From assembly GCF_014836325.1 (NCBI RefSeq), contig NZ_JACSQZ010000021.1, positions 1 to 47,395 on the forward strand: a stretch of 47,395 nt of DNA, read 5' to 3'. Position 1 is the stretch's first letter, and every line of letters begins with the position of its first letter. Both the position numbers and the translations under genes were made by a program. Shown in pieces: positions 1 to 10,603 of this stretch. Origin of the DNA: Clostridium gallinarum (GTDB lineage: Bacteria > Bacillota > Clostridia > Clostridiales > Clostridiaceae). Below the pieces are notes generated by a model that worked only from the letters and a program-made list of their open reading frames with translations, made no database searches and was not told the origin of the DNA.

Positions 1-141
1 CTTTTCTCCTTTGTAAATACTCAATTTATATAAATCTATACTTAATATAATCTCCATATTTTATTATATTTAGCACGTTTTTAACCTATAAATTCAAAAA
101 AATTTATAATTATTTTTAAAGTCTAGTAATAAAGATACTAT

Positions 142-168
142 AAAAAAGAGACTATTGCAAATAGCCTC
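142..168 (-). terminator. Rho-independent terminator after the histidine kinase
   Basis: On the minus strand a 9-bp stem (one G-U pair) with a 3-nt loop is followed by a run of six T. It starts directly after the stop codon of the kinase gene and so ends the transporter/lacZ/two-component unit. Bases 1-141 beyond it are AT-rich with no gene that I can see. Confidence 0.85.
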
Positions 169-1923
169 CTACTTTCCCTTTGGAATTACTATAGTTATAG
201 TTGTTCCACTATTTAATTTACTCTTTATATTAATACCATAATCATTTCCATAAATAAGCTTAATTCTACTATCAACATTATTAATACCTATTCCACTAAA
301 ATATCTATTCTTTTCTTCATTGCCTTTCATAATTCTATCTATATTTTCCTCATCTATACCTATACCATTATCAAAAATTTCTATCTTTACCTTATCTTCA
401 TCTATTTCCTTTATAAAAATTTGAATTTCACCCTCTTCTTCAGAAGGAAAAGCATGAAAAAATGAGTTTTCTATAAAGGGTTGTAATATTAGTTTTGGTA
501 TCAAATATTCATAGCAATCAGGCATAATAAAGTACTCTACCTTTATTCTATCCCCATATCTTATATTGTTAATTAAAACATAGTTTTTTAAATTTTCTAT
601 TTCTTCTTCTATAGTTACAAATTCATCTGTTTTACTTATAGTATTTCTTATCATATTAATAAAAGCATCTATAGCACTTATAGATTTTTCCTTACTTCCT
701 TGCCAAATAAGCCACTTAATACTAGATAAAGTATTATATATATAATGAGGATTTATTTGCATTTGCAAAGCATTTATTTCAGCTTTTCTCTTTTCTTTTT
801 GTACCTTCATTAATTCATTAACATATTTATTTATATCCTTTATCATATAATTATAAGTAGATGATAATTCCTTTATTTCTTCTGGACCACTTACTTCTAT
901 ATATTCATTAAAGTTACCATTCTTCACCTTAGACATTTTTTCTGTTAATAAATAAAGAGGCCTTGTCATTTCTCTTACTATTAAAAATATACCAACTAAA
1001 ACACCTAAAGTTATTAAAGTGCATATAAATGCTATCCCCTTAACATCATACATTTTTTCTAAAGCCTTATTATTATCAACAGTGCCACAAATAGTTAAAT
1101 TACAGTAAGGTAGTCTTTGGATAAATATAGTATTTCTATTATTTTCATAACTTTTATTTAACCTTTTATTTTCTATTAGTTCATTAATTGTATCTTTAAA
1201 ATCTAATTGTACCTGTCCAATATTGCTCTTTTTATTAGACGATATAACTAAATTATTTTCATCTAGTAATACTATATCATTGATTTTAACCGTAAAATAA
1301 TCATAAAACTTTTGAAAGTTTTTTTCTTTAATTATAAAATTAATAACTCCATAAGGTTTTTCATCTTGTAAGTTTAAAGCCTTTGAAATAACTATTACTG
1401 CATCATTCTTACTTGATGATGTTATACCTTTCTCAAGATATTTATATGTTATAGCCTTATTATTTTCAAGAGAACTTTTAATACTATCTAATCCTAAAAG
1501 TTCCTCTCCTCCCATTGTTAGTAATTCATCACTATTTAAATATGTTCTACCATTTATTCCAACTATAAGTACACTCATATCGTACTTATTTGAGTTCATT
1601 AACTCTTTCATTTGTTTCTTTAGTTCATAAATATCTATAGATAAATCCTTTGCCGATAGATTTTCTTCACTAAAGTAGGATCTAAAGGCCCTATGTGAAT
1701 TTATTGCATTTATATTTTTTACTATTTCACTATGAAAATCATAAATTTCATCATTTACTTGGTCGAAAATTTTCTTTTGAGACTCCTTATAATTATCAGT
1801 AAATATTCTTCTTGACATATTTATTGTAATATATCCTACAGAAATAGAAACGCATATTACTCCTACAACTACTACACATAATATTTTTACAAATAAACTA
1901 TTTAACTTTAGTTTTCTCTTCAT
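169..1923 (-). CDS. YesM-type sensor histidine kinase
   Basis: Membrane sensor kinase, 584 residues. A transmembrane segment at about 11-34, an extracellular sensor region at about 35-296, a second transmembrane segment at 297-317, then HAMP (about 318-370) lead to a His_kinase domain (PF06580-like) with the phosphate-accepting His393 in INPHYIYN. The HATPase C part has an N-box (LQPFIENSFFHAF, about 480) and a G-box (FDNGIGI). By family knowledge it autophosphorylates and passes phosphate to an AraC-type regulator. Its start overlaps the 3' end of that regulator gene by 26 nt, so the two are co-translated. Being downstream of an ABC sugar transporter and lacZ, it probably senses an extracellular glycan fragment; the ligand is unknown. 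The 11-aa tail after the GTTITIVIP motif is complete, so the gene looks intact. Confidence 0.92.
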   Translation of the reverse strand: MKRKLKLNSLFVKILCVVVVGVICVSISVGYITINMSRRIFTDNYKESQKKIFDQVNDEIYDFHSEIVKNINAINSHRAFRSYFSEENLSAKDLSIDIYELKKQMKELMNSNKYDMSVLIVGINGRTYLNSDELLTMGGEELLGLDSIKSSLENNKAITYKYLEKGITSSSKNDAVIVISKALNLQDEKPYGVINFIIKEKNFQKFYDYFTVKINDIVLLDENNLVISSNKKSNIGQVQLDFKDTINELIENKRLNKSYENNRNTIFIQRLPYCNLTICGTVDNNKALEKMYDVKGIAFICTLITLGVLVGIFLIVREMTRPLYLLTEKMSKVKNGNFNEYIEVSGPEEIKELSSTYNYMIKDINKYVNELMKVQKEKRKAEINALQMQINPHYIYNTLSSIKWLIWQGSKEKSISAIDAFINMIRNTISKTDEFVTIEEEIENLKNYVLINNIRYGDRIKVEYFIMPDCYEYLIPKLILQPFIENSFFHAFPSEEEGEIQIFIKEIDEDKVKIEIFDNGIGIDEENIDRIMKGNEEKNRYFSGIGINNVDSRIKLIYGNDYGINIKSKLNSGTTITIVIPKGK

Positions 1924-3460
1924 TTACTCTCACTCCCTGAGTACGCATTTTTATTCTGTAGTTACTAGGTGTATATCCTGTTATTTTTTTAAATACTCTA
2001 CAAAAATAACTATGATCAGAATATCCAATCATTGAACTAATTTCTGAAACATACCTCTTATTTTCTTTTAACAGATCACAAGCTTTTTCTATTCTAATTC
2101 TATTTAAATATTCAGAGAAACCTTCTTTGCAATGATTATTAAAATAGTACGATAAATAATAATAATTAAAATTAAAAGCCTTTGCTATATCACTCAATTC
2201 TAAAGTCTTATTATAATTTTCATCTATATATTCTAATATTTCATTAATTCTGTCTTCCTCTAAATTTATATTCTTATTAACAAACTCTTTAAGTTCTAAC
2301 AAAATATTATTAACTTCATAACTAAATTCCTCTATATAAGTCGTTTTATCTATTCTTTTAAAATACCTTTGCCTTAAATTTTCTGCATCTAAATTATAAG
2401 ATTCTAAGCTTACAATTAAATTGTATAACAAATTTTTAAGTAAATTTTTAATCTTGTATTCATCCATCTTAAATAAAATAGACGTATCTATATAATTTTT
2501 TATTAAATTTATTGCAGATATAAAATCCTTCTTTTTTAATAGTAAATCATACTTATTTGAATCAAATTTTTCTATTCCTTCAGTTAAAATGATATCTTCT
2601 GTATTTAACAGAAATTTTTCCTTATAATAAAACTTTTGAGATAAATAAGGTAAAAACTTATTATTATATACATCTTTTACATTAGATATATTATTAAATT
2701 TAGATGTAATAATATAAAATCTGTTTTCATGAATCATTTTATTTTCTATGTATTTTTCAAACCTTTTAACTAATTCTTTATCATCACTTACCTTATAGTT
2801 AATTAAATATAATAAAATTTCTTCATTAATAATAAATCTAATAAATACATAATTGTTATTTATTAAAAATTCCTCTACAAGTCTTCTAGACTCTTTTATA
2901 AATTCCCTATTTTTTGTATAACCTTGCTTAATGTTTATTCCTAAAAGCCTAAAACAAGTATTAGGAAAAATATCAAAGAAATTATTACTATCTATATTAT
3001 CCTCAAAGCCTAAGATGTATTTTTCAATTATACTACTATAGTAAACCTCTTCATCTTTAACTAATTCTAATCCAGGAATTCTATCAACAGCCTTTTTTAA
3101 AGTAACTAAAAGTTCATTTGGTGTTAAGGTTGGTTTTAAGATATAATCTACTGCTCCACTTAAAAGTGTATCTTTTACATATTCAAAATTATCATAACTG
3201 CTTAATATTATAATTTGTATCTCTGGATACTTTTTTTGAACTATCTTTGAAAAATCCACACCATTTAATATAGGCATAACTATATCGGATATTACTATAT
3301 TAGGCTTTAAATCCTCTATTAACTTTAGTGCTTCTTCTCCATTAGTAGCTTCTCCAACTATTGTAAATCCTTCTTTTTCCCATTCAATCATATGTTTCAT
3401 ACCCTGTCTCATTATAAACTCATCCTCAACAATTAAAACCCTACAATAATTCTTTTCCAT
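1898..3460 (-). CDS. YesN-type response regulator with AraC DNA-binding domain
   Basis: Cytoplasmic transcription regulator, 520 residues. The N-terminal receiver domain (about 5-125) has the acidic pocket E12/D13 and the phospho-acceptor Asp59 in ISDIVMP, plus the switch Ser and Lys in ILSSYDN and YILKP. A divergent linker of about 290 residues follows. The C-terminus (about 415-515) is a double helix-turn-helix AraC domain with the signature SEISSMIGYSDHSYFCRVFK. I start it at the ATG at 3460, with a GGGGG ribosome site just upstream; a longer frame to 3529 lacks such a site and reads through an intergenic AT repeat. It overlaps the downstream histidine kinase gene by 26 nt. It probably activates the adjacent lacZ/ABC transporter genes (inference from position and family). 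Confidence 0.92.
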   Translation of the reverse strand: MEKNYCRVLIVEDEFIMRQGMKHMIEWEKEGFTIVGEATNGEEALKLIEDLKPNIVISDIVMPILNGVDFSKIVQKKYPEIQIIILSSYDNFEYVKDTLLSGAVDYILKPTLTPNELLVTLKKAVDRIPGLELVKDEEVYYSSIIEKYILGFEDNIDSNNFFDIFPNTCFRLLGINIKQGYTKNREFIKESRRLVEEFLINNNYVFIRFIINEEILLYLINYKVSDDKELVKRFEKYIENKMIHENRFYIITSKFNNISNVKDVYNNKFLPYLSQKFYYKEKFLLNTEDIILTEGIEKFDSNKYDLLLKKKDFISAINLIKNYIDTSILFKMDEYKIKNLLKNLLYNLIVSLESYNLDAENLRQRYFKRIDKTTYIEEFSYEVNNILLELKEFVNKNINLEEDRINEILEYIDENYNKTLELSDIAKAFNFNYYYLSYYFNNHCKEGFSEYLNRIRIEKACDLLKENKRYVSEISSMIGYSDHSYFCRVFKKITGYTPSNYRIKMRTQGVRVNEEKTKVK

Positions 3461-3478
3461 ATAAACCCCCGTTTGGTA

Positions 3479-3595
3479 ATTGATAATGCATAATGCACAA
3501 TGGATAATTTCGGTTGTGATTTGTTCCAAATCACTTTAATTTATAGCTAATAATTAGTAATTATGATTATTGTTTAATCAAAATCACTTTAATTT
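3479..3595. repeat. Intergenic AT repeat and 15-nt direct repeats
   Basis: Upstream of the regulator start lies a string of near-repeats of the type ATAATGCATAATGCACAATGG (about 3482-3505). A 15-nt direct repeat, AAATCACTTTAATTT, occurs at 3528-3542 and 3581-3595. Together they look like small non-coding repeats rather than a gene. They fall between the lacZ stop and the regulator start, so they could be regulator binding sites or mere decay. Confidence 0.45.
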
Positions 3596-3618
3596 TCAAG
3601 TTCCTTATAAATGGGTTT

Positions 3619-3655
3619 AGTGTGAAAGCTTCTTTTTTAACGAAACCTTCACACT
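3619..3655 (-). terminator. Hairpin between lacZ and the regulator gene
   Basis: A 14-bp stem with two wobble pairs (AGTGTGAA outermost) and a 9-nt loop sits 16 nt after the lacZ stop codon. No T-run follows on the minus strand, so it is a partial terminator or an mRNA-stabilising hairpin that would lower expression of the downstream two-component genes relative to lacZ. Confidence 0.55.
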
Positions 3656-3671
3656 ATATATTAATTTCTAT

Positions 3672-6722
<3,051 letters not shown>

Positions 6723-6772
6723 TTAAAGTCCTCCTCATAATAATTTTCTCTATTAAAGTTCAACAAAATTTT

Positions 6773-7618
6773 CTAACCCTTAACAGACCCAGTCATACCT
6801 GCAACAAAGTGTTTTTGCATTAAGAAGAATATTAAAGCCGTTGGCAGTGTTGCAATAACAACAGCAGTCATTATCATTCCATAATCAGGAGTATAAGATG
6901 AGCCTAATGCTGAAATTACTAAAGGAAGAGTTCTTTTCTCTGGTGATTGAAGTGCAATAAGTGGCCATAAATAACTATTCCAGCTTGCCATAAATGTAAC
7001 TATTGTTGCTGCTGCATAAGTTGATTTCATGGTTGGCATATATATTCTAAAGAAAATTCCTATTTCACTAAGACCATCTATTCTAGCAGCTTCTATTAAA
7101 TCTTTAGGAAAACTTTTTGTGTTTTGTCTAAAGAAAAATATTAAAAATGCTGTAGCAACAGATATTATTATAACTGCACCACTAGTATTTATTGCTATTG
7201 CCTTTAATGGCCCCATACTATTAAACTTACTAAACAATCTAAATAAAGGAACTATTAAAGCGGCAAAAGGAACCATCATTGAAAGTAATATGAAATTAAA
7301 TATTCTTTCTCTACTCTTGCTTTTATAAACCTCAAAAGCATATCCTGCAAGAGATGAGACTATCATAGCTAAAACCGTTGTAATAATTGAAATTACTAAA
7401 GAATTTTTGAAAGCTGTAGTATACTTTAAATCTGAAGCTAATAAATTCTTTAAATTTTCTATAAAATATCCTCCTGGAATTAAAGTTCCATTTGTAACAT
7501 CTACAGATTTATTAGTAGTTGCAATTATCATCCAAATGAATGGAAATATTGAAATAAACGATAGTACACTTAAAAAAATATACTTAAAAATATTTATTAT
7601 ATTAAATTTCTTATTCAT
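6773..7618 (-). CDS. ABC sugar transporter permease, MalG-type (CUT1)
   Basis: Inner-membrane permease of a carbohydrate ABC importer, 281 residues with about six membrane segments. The cytoplasmic EAA loop that contacts the ATPase is at EAARIDGLSEIGIFFRIYMP (about 180-200). The frame could be extended to a GTG at 7627, but that codon is part of the GGAGGTG ribosome site. The ATG at 7618 has ideal spacing and overlaps the previous permease gene by 8 nt, so the two subunits are translationally coupled and form a heterodimer. No ATP-binding subunit is encoded nearby; CUT1 systems of Firmicutes often share an MsmX-like ATPase encoded elsewhere. Confidence 0.93.
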   Translation of the reverse strand: MNKKFNIINIFKYIFLSVLSFISIFPFIWMIIATTNKSVDVTNGTLIPGGYFIENLKNLLASDLKYTTAFKNSLVISIITTVLAMIVSSLAGYAFEVYKSKSRERIFNFILLSMMVPFAALIVPLFRLFSKFNSMGPLKAIAINTSGAVIIISVATAFLIFFFRQNTKSFPKDLIEAARIDGLSEIGIFFRIYMPTMKSTYAAATIVTFMASWNSYLWPLIALQSPEKRTLPLVISALGSSYTPDYGMIMTAVVIATLPTALIFFLMQKHFVAGMTGSVKG

Positions 7619-8516
7619 TCTTATCACCTCCAGCTTTTAATTGAATAAAGGATAATACTACTATAATTAATACTATTACATAAGATATTGCTGCTGCATA
7701 ACCAAAGTTTGGTGAATATTTAAATAATAGATTATAAATATATTGAGAAATAGTTATAGTTGCATTGGCAGGTCCACCATTAGTTATATTTACTGTTTCA
7801 TCAAACAATTGTAATGTTCCTATAGTTGAATTTATTGTTGTAAATAAAATAATTGGCTTTAATAATGGAAGTGTTATGCTCTTAAATTTAACAAAGGCAT
7901 TTGCTCCATCAATTTCTGCTGCTTCATAGATTGAATCATCAATAGATTGCATTCCTGCTAAATAAAATACCATATTATAACCTGTCCATCTCCATGTTAT
8001 AGCAACAATTATAAGAATCTTTGCCCAAATAGGATGAGTTATCCATGCTATTGGTTCTGCAATAAGGTTAATCTTCATTAAAAATACATTTATAAATCCA
8101 TCTGTTGCAAATAAACTTTTAAATATTATTGAATATGCTACTAAAGATGTAACACAAGGTAAAAATATAGCTGTTCTAAAAAATCCCCTTGCCTTTAATT
8201 TCTTATCATTTAATAAAACTGAAATACCAAGAGCTAAGATTATCATAATCGGAACTTGAACTATTAAATATAATATTGTATTAAATAATGCCTTTTTAAA
8301 AGTTGAATCTGTAAGTAATCTCTTATAATTATCTATCCCTACAAAACTTAAGTTATTACCCATTCCACTTTTTAGAGAAATAATAAAAGCTTGTACCATA
8401 GGATAAAACACAAGAACTGTTACTAAAATTATGCTTGGTAATACAAATAACCATGCTTTTCTATCTAATTTATTTTGTAATTTATTACTTTTAACTTTAC
8501 TACCTTTATTTTTCAT
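7611..8516 (-). CDS. ABC sugar transporter permease, MalF/UgpA-type (CUT1)
   Basis: First permease of the sugar importer, 301 residues with about six membrane helices. The EAA loop is at EAAEIDGANAFVKFKSITLP, a MalF/UgpA hallmark, and the basic N-terminus (KMKNKGSKVK) fits a cytoplasmic start. I choose the ATG at 8516, with AAGGGGTG 8 nt upstream, over the GTG at 8525, which would abut the ribosome site. A strong hairpin lies just before this ribosome site (8538-8580), and a long hairpin region separates it from the solute-binding protein gene, consistent with lower permease than binding-protein production. It partners the following MalG-type permease. Confidence 0.93.
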   Translation of the reverse strand: MKNKGSKVKSNKLQNKLDRKAWLFVLPSIILVTVLVFYPMVQAFIISLKSGMGNNLSFVGIDNYKRLLTDSTFKKALFNTILYLIVQVPIMIILALGISVLLNDKKLKARGFFRTAIFLPCVTSLVAYSIIFKSLFATDGFINVFLMKINLIAEPIAWITHPIWAKILIIVAITWRWTGYNMVFYLAGMQSIDDSIYEAAEIDGANAFVKFKSITLPLLKPIILFTTINSTIGTLQLFDETVNITNGGPANATITISQYIYNLLFKYSPNFGYAAAISYVIVLIIVVLSFIQLKAGGDKNE

Positions 8517-8537
8517 CTTACTCACCCCTTATACAAG

Positions 8538-8580
8538 AAATAGCCATTTACTAATTTCTCTTTTTAATAAATGGCTATTT
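8538..8580 (-). promoter_or_regulatory. 13-bp hairpin just before the permease ribosome site
   Basis: AAATAGCCATTTA at 8538-8550 pairs perfectly with its inverse at 8568-8580 (17-nt loop). In the minus-strand RNA it ends about 10 nt before the permease ribosome site and is followed only by a weak U stretch. It fits an attenuator or a 5' stabiliser of a processed permease mRNA. Confidence 0.6.
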
Positions 8581-8695
8581 ATAAACTTATAAAAAAAATT
8601 ATCTGTTATCATCTTTAGTTAAGAAGCCTTACTATTAATTTTATGATCACTTATACCCTATTCGACAGAATAATCAAAATTACACCGATACACTC

Positions 8696-8955
8696 TTTTT
8701 CATAATTCCGAGTGAAACCAGGAATTATTTTCTCCCATTTCTAGATTCACTATCTAATAAATGAGATAAATATTATACGAGGTTGACTTCGAGCGCATGC
8801 AACAAAGTAACCCAATCTACATAATCATACTTCTCTTTTCATAATTCCGAGTACAACGAGGAATTATTTCCTTTAGCTCGGAAACGTCATATCTAAGGAA
8901 TGAGATAAATATTGTGTGACGGCGACTTGGAGCGCATGCGACGGAGCAAGGAACA
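8696..8955. repeat. Imperfect tandem repeat, two units of about 120 bp
   Basis: Unit 1 (8696-8816) and unit 2 (8836-8955) share the same series of blocks with a period of about 140 bp: ATAATTCC-loop-GGAATTAT (a small hairpin in each), then AATGAGATAAATATT, then a core like GACTTGGAGCGCATGC. I judge identity by eye at roughly three quarters. The units fill most of the 449-nt gap between the solute-binding protein gene and the first permease gene (8526-8974); the remainder of that gap (8581-8695) shows nothing I can name. Confidence 0.75.
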
Positions 8956-8972
8956 TAATATTTATCTCATTC
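8898..8972. repeat. Long hairpin carrying the conserved GCGCATGC core in its loop
   Basis: The arms 8898-8917 and 8953-8972 pair over 20 bp with one G-U, and the 35-nt loop holds the core at 8924-8945. The hairpin begins 3 nt after the stop codon of the solute-binding protein gene. There is no T-run on the minus strand, so it is not a classical terminator; it would protect the 3' end of the upstream mRNA. The same core recurs at 8785, 43328 and 44324. Confidence 0.75.
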
Positions 8973-8974
8973 TC

Positions 8975-10288
8975 TTACTGCGCAACTGCTGATTCTATTT
9001 GACTTTGGAATGTTTTTAATGTTGAATCAATATCTGCCCCACCTAATACAGCTTGAACAGCTTCAGTCATTATATCTTCTATTGCATAAGTGTGTAAGCC
9101 ATAATTTACTGAAGGTACTTCACCTGTCCATTTAGCAAGATCTGCAAAAACTTCTTGTCCACCAAAGAATTCATTTTCTTTTGAATAATTTGGCGCTTCA
9201 GATGCTTTATTTAAAGTACTAACTAAAGTTATTGACTCTGCTAAATCATTCATTAAATCTACGTTTGATGCAAAAGTTTTTCCTAAGAAATCTACTGCTA
9301 TATCAGTATTTCCGACATTCTTAAGTACATACCATCCTGCTCCACCTATAGAAGATGCATTAACTGATTTGCTATTAGAACTCATTTTAGGAAATGCGGC
9401 AACTGCCCATTTTCCGCTTTGATCTTCTGCTTTTTTAATTGAAGGAGCAATCCAACAACCAGTAACTACTGATGCAACTTCGCCTTTATTAAATGCACCA
9501 ACAAATTGATCCCAATCTGCAACTTGCTTTATAGCTCCTGATTCGGTTAAATCTTTATATATCTTAATAGCATCTTTTAATGCCTGATTGTCAGATATAG
9601 AAACTTTTCCATCTGCATCGGTATACCATGCCCCTGCACTTTGTAACATCATTCTAATTTGTCCTAAATCACTTGGATCTAATGTACACATAGCTACACC
9701 AGTTTTTTCTTTAACTGCCTTACCTATTTCAATATATTTTTCCCAAGTTAAGTTTTCCATATCAGCCTTAGTATAACCAGCTTGCTCTATTAAATCTGTT
9801 CTATAGAATGTTGCTGCAACTCCACTATCAAAAGGAACGCCATATAACTTTCCATCTACGTAGTTAACTCCTGTTTTATAGCTTGCAAAATCACTTTGTT
9901 TAGCTACTGAAGATAAATCCTCAAATTCATCTTGATATGCTGTTAAATATCCTTGAATTTTATAATCTTCTATTAATACTATATTTGGAAGCCCTTCATA
10001 AGAACCTGATGATAAACTTGTATTTAACTTTGCAACTATATCATCTTGAGCCATAGTTACAACCTCAACTTCTGCATCTGGATTATCCTTTAAATATACT
10101 TCCTTAGCTTTATTTGCTGCTACTATATTGAAAGATTCATCCCAAGCCCAAATAGTAATTTTTTTACTTTCAGTCGTAGTATTATTTGCATTCCCACCAC
10201 TTTCTGATGAATTGCTGTTTCCACATGCTACTAATCCAAATGTCATTGCTGTTGCCATAATAATTGATGTTAGTTTTTTTAATTTCAT
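8975..10288 (-). CDS. Sugar ABC transporter solute-binding lipoprotein (family 1)
   Basis: Lipoprotein that captures an oligosaccharide outside the membrane and delivers it to the two downstream permeases. 437 residues: a signal peptide with lipobox LVAC gives lipidated Cys22, then a short Ser/Asn/Gly linker and the SBP_bac_1 fold starting at KKITIWAWDE. Typical motifs follow, including YGVPFDSG and GWYVLKN. The start ATG has TGGAGGGG 6 nt upstream. It is the first gene of a run with permeases, lacZ and a two-component system, but is separated from the permeases by 449 nt filled with hairpins and repeats. The ligand is likely a galactoside because of the lacZ in the same run (inference). Confidence 0.93.
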   Translation of the reverse strand: MKLKKLTSIIMATAMTFGLVACGNSNSSESGGNANNTTTESKKITIWAWDESFNIVAANKAKEVYLKDNPDAEVEVVTMAQDDIVAKLNTSLSSGSYEGLPNIVLIEDYKIQGYLTAYQDEFEDLSSVAKQSDFASYKTGVNYVDGKLYGVPFDSGVAATFYRTDLIEQAGYTKADMENLTWEKYIEIGKAVKEKTGVAMCTLDPSDLGQIRMMLQSAGAWYTDADGKVSISDNQALKDAIKIYKDLTESGAIKQVADWDQFVGAFNKGEVASVVTGCWIAPSIKKAEDQSGKWAVAAFPKMSSNSKSVNASSIGGAGWYVLKNVGNTDIAVDFLGKTFASNVDLMNDLAESITLVSTLNKASEAPNYSKENEFFGGQEVFADLAKWTGEVPSVNYGLHTYAIEDIMTEAVQAVLGGADIDSTLKTFQSQIESAVAQ

Positions 10289-10329
10289 TTATACCCCTCC
10301 ATAAAATAAATTTCTTTCATAAACCTCTT

Positions 10330-10343
10330 TGTAATGCTTTACA
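10330..10343 (-). promoter_or_regulatory. Candidate palindromic operator before the solute-binding protein gene
   Basis: TGTAATGCTTTACA is a near-perfect inverted repeat about 40 nt upstream of the start codon. It resembles the CcpA cre pattern (TGWAANCGNTNNCA) except that the central CG reads GC. It may be a catabolite or AraC-regulator site. The rest of the 315-nt gap 10289-10603 is AT-rich with no promoter clear enough to call, apart from the terminator at its far end. Confidence 0.35.
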
Positions 10344-10512
10344 ATTTATAAATTTATAATATCATACCTTCTGAATTTTAATTTAGAAAATAGTTTATTA
10401 AAATTTTTAAATTTTTTAGATTTTATTTTTTTATCTACATAATCTTTGGATTATTTTAAGATGATTGTACTATTTTTATAATTACATAATACTTGGAATA
10501 TTTTTAGATTAC

Positions 10513-10586
10513 AAAAAAGTGTATCTATCTACTTTTTCATTCAGTCTATTTTACAAAAGACTATAAAAAAGTTAATAGATACACTT
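10513..10586 (-). terminator. Terminator of the LPXTG GH2 gene
   Basis: On the minus strand AAGTGTATCTAT near the gene end pairs with its inverse, forming a long stem with an inner small hairpin (AGTCT/AGACT), followed by a run of six T. It separates the surface-enzyme genes from the solute-binding protein gene. Confidence 0.85.
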
Positions 10587-10603
10587 CAAATATAAAATTT
10601 ATT

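Noticed and set aside
3461..3529. 23-codon N-terminal extension of the response regulator
   Set aside because: The extension is encoded by AT-rich intergenic repeat sequence and lacks a ribosome site, whereas the ATG at 3460 has one and gives a standard receiver-domain start.
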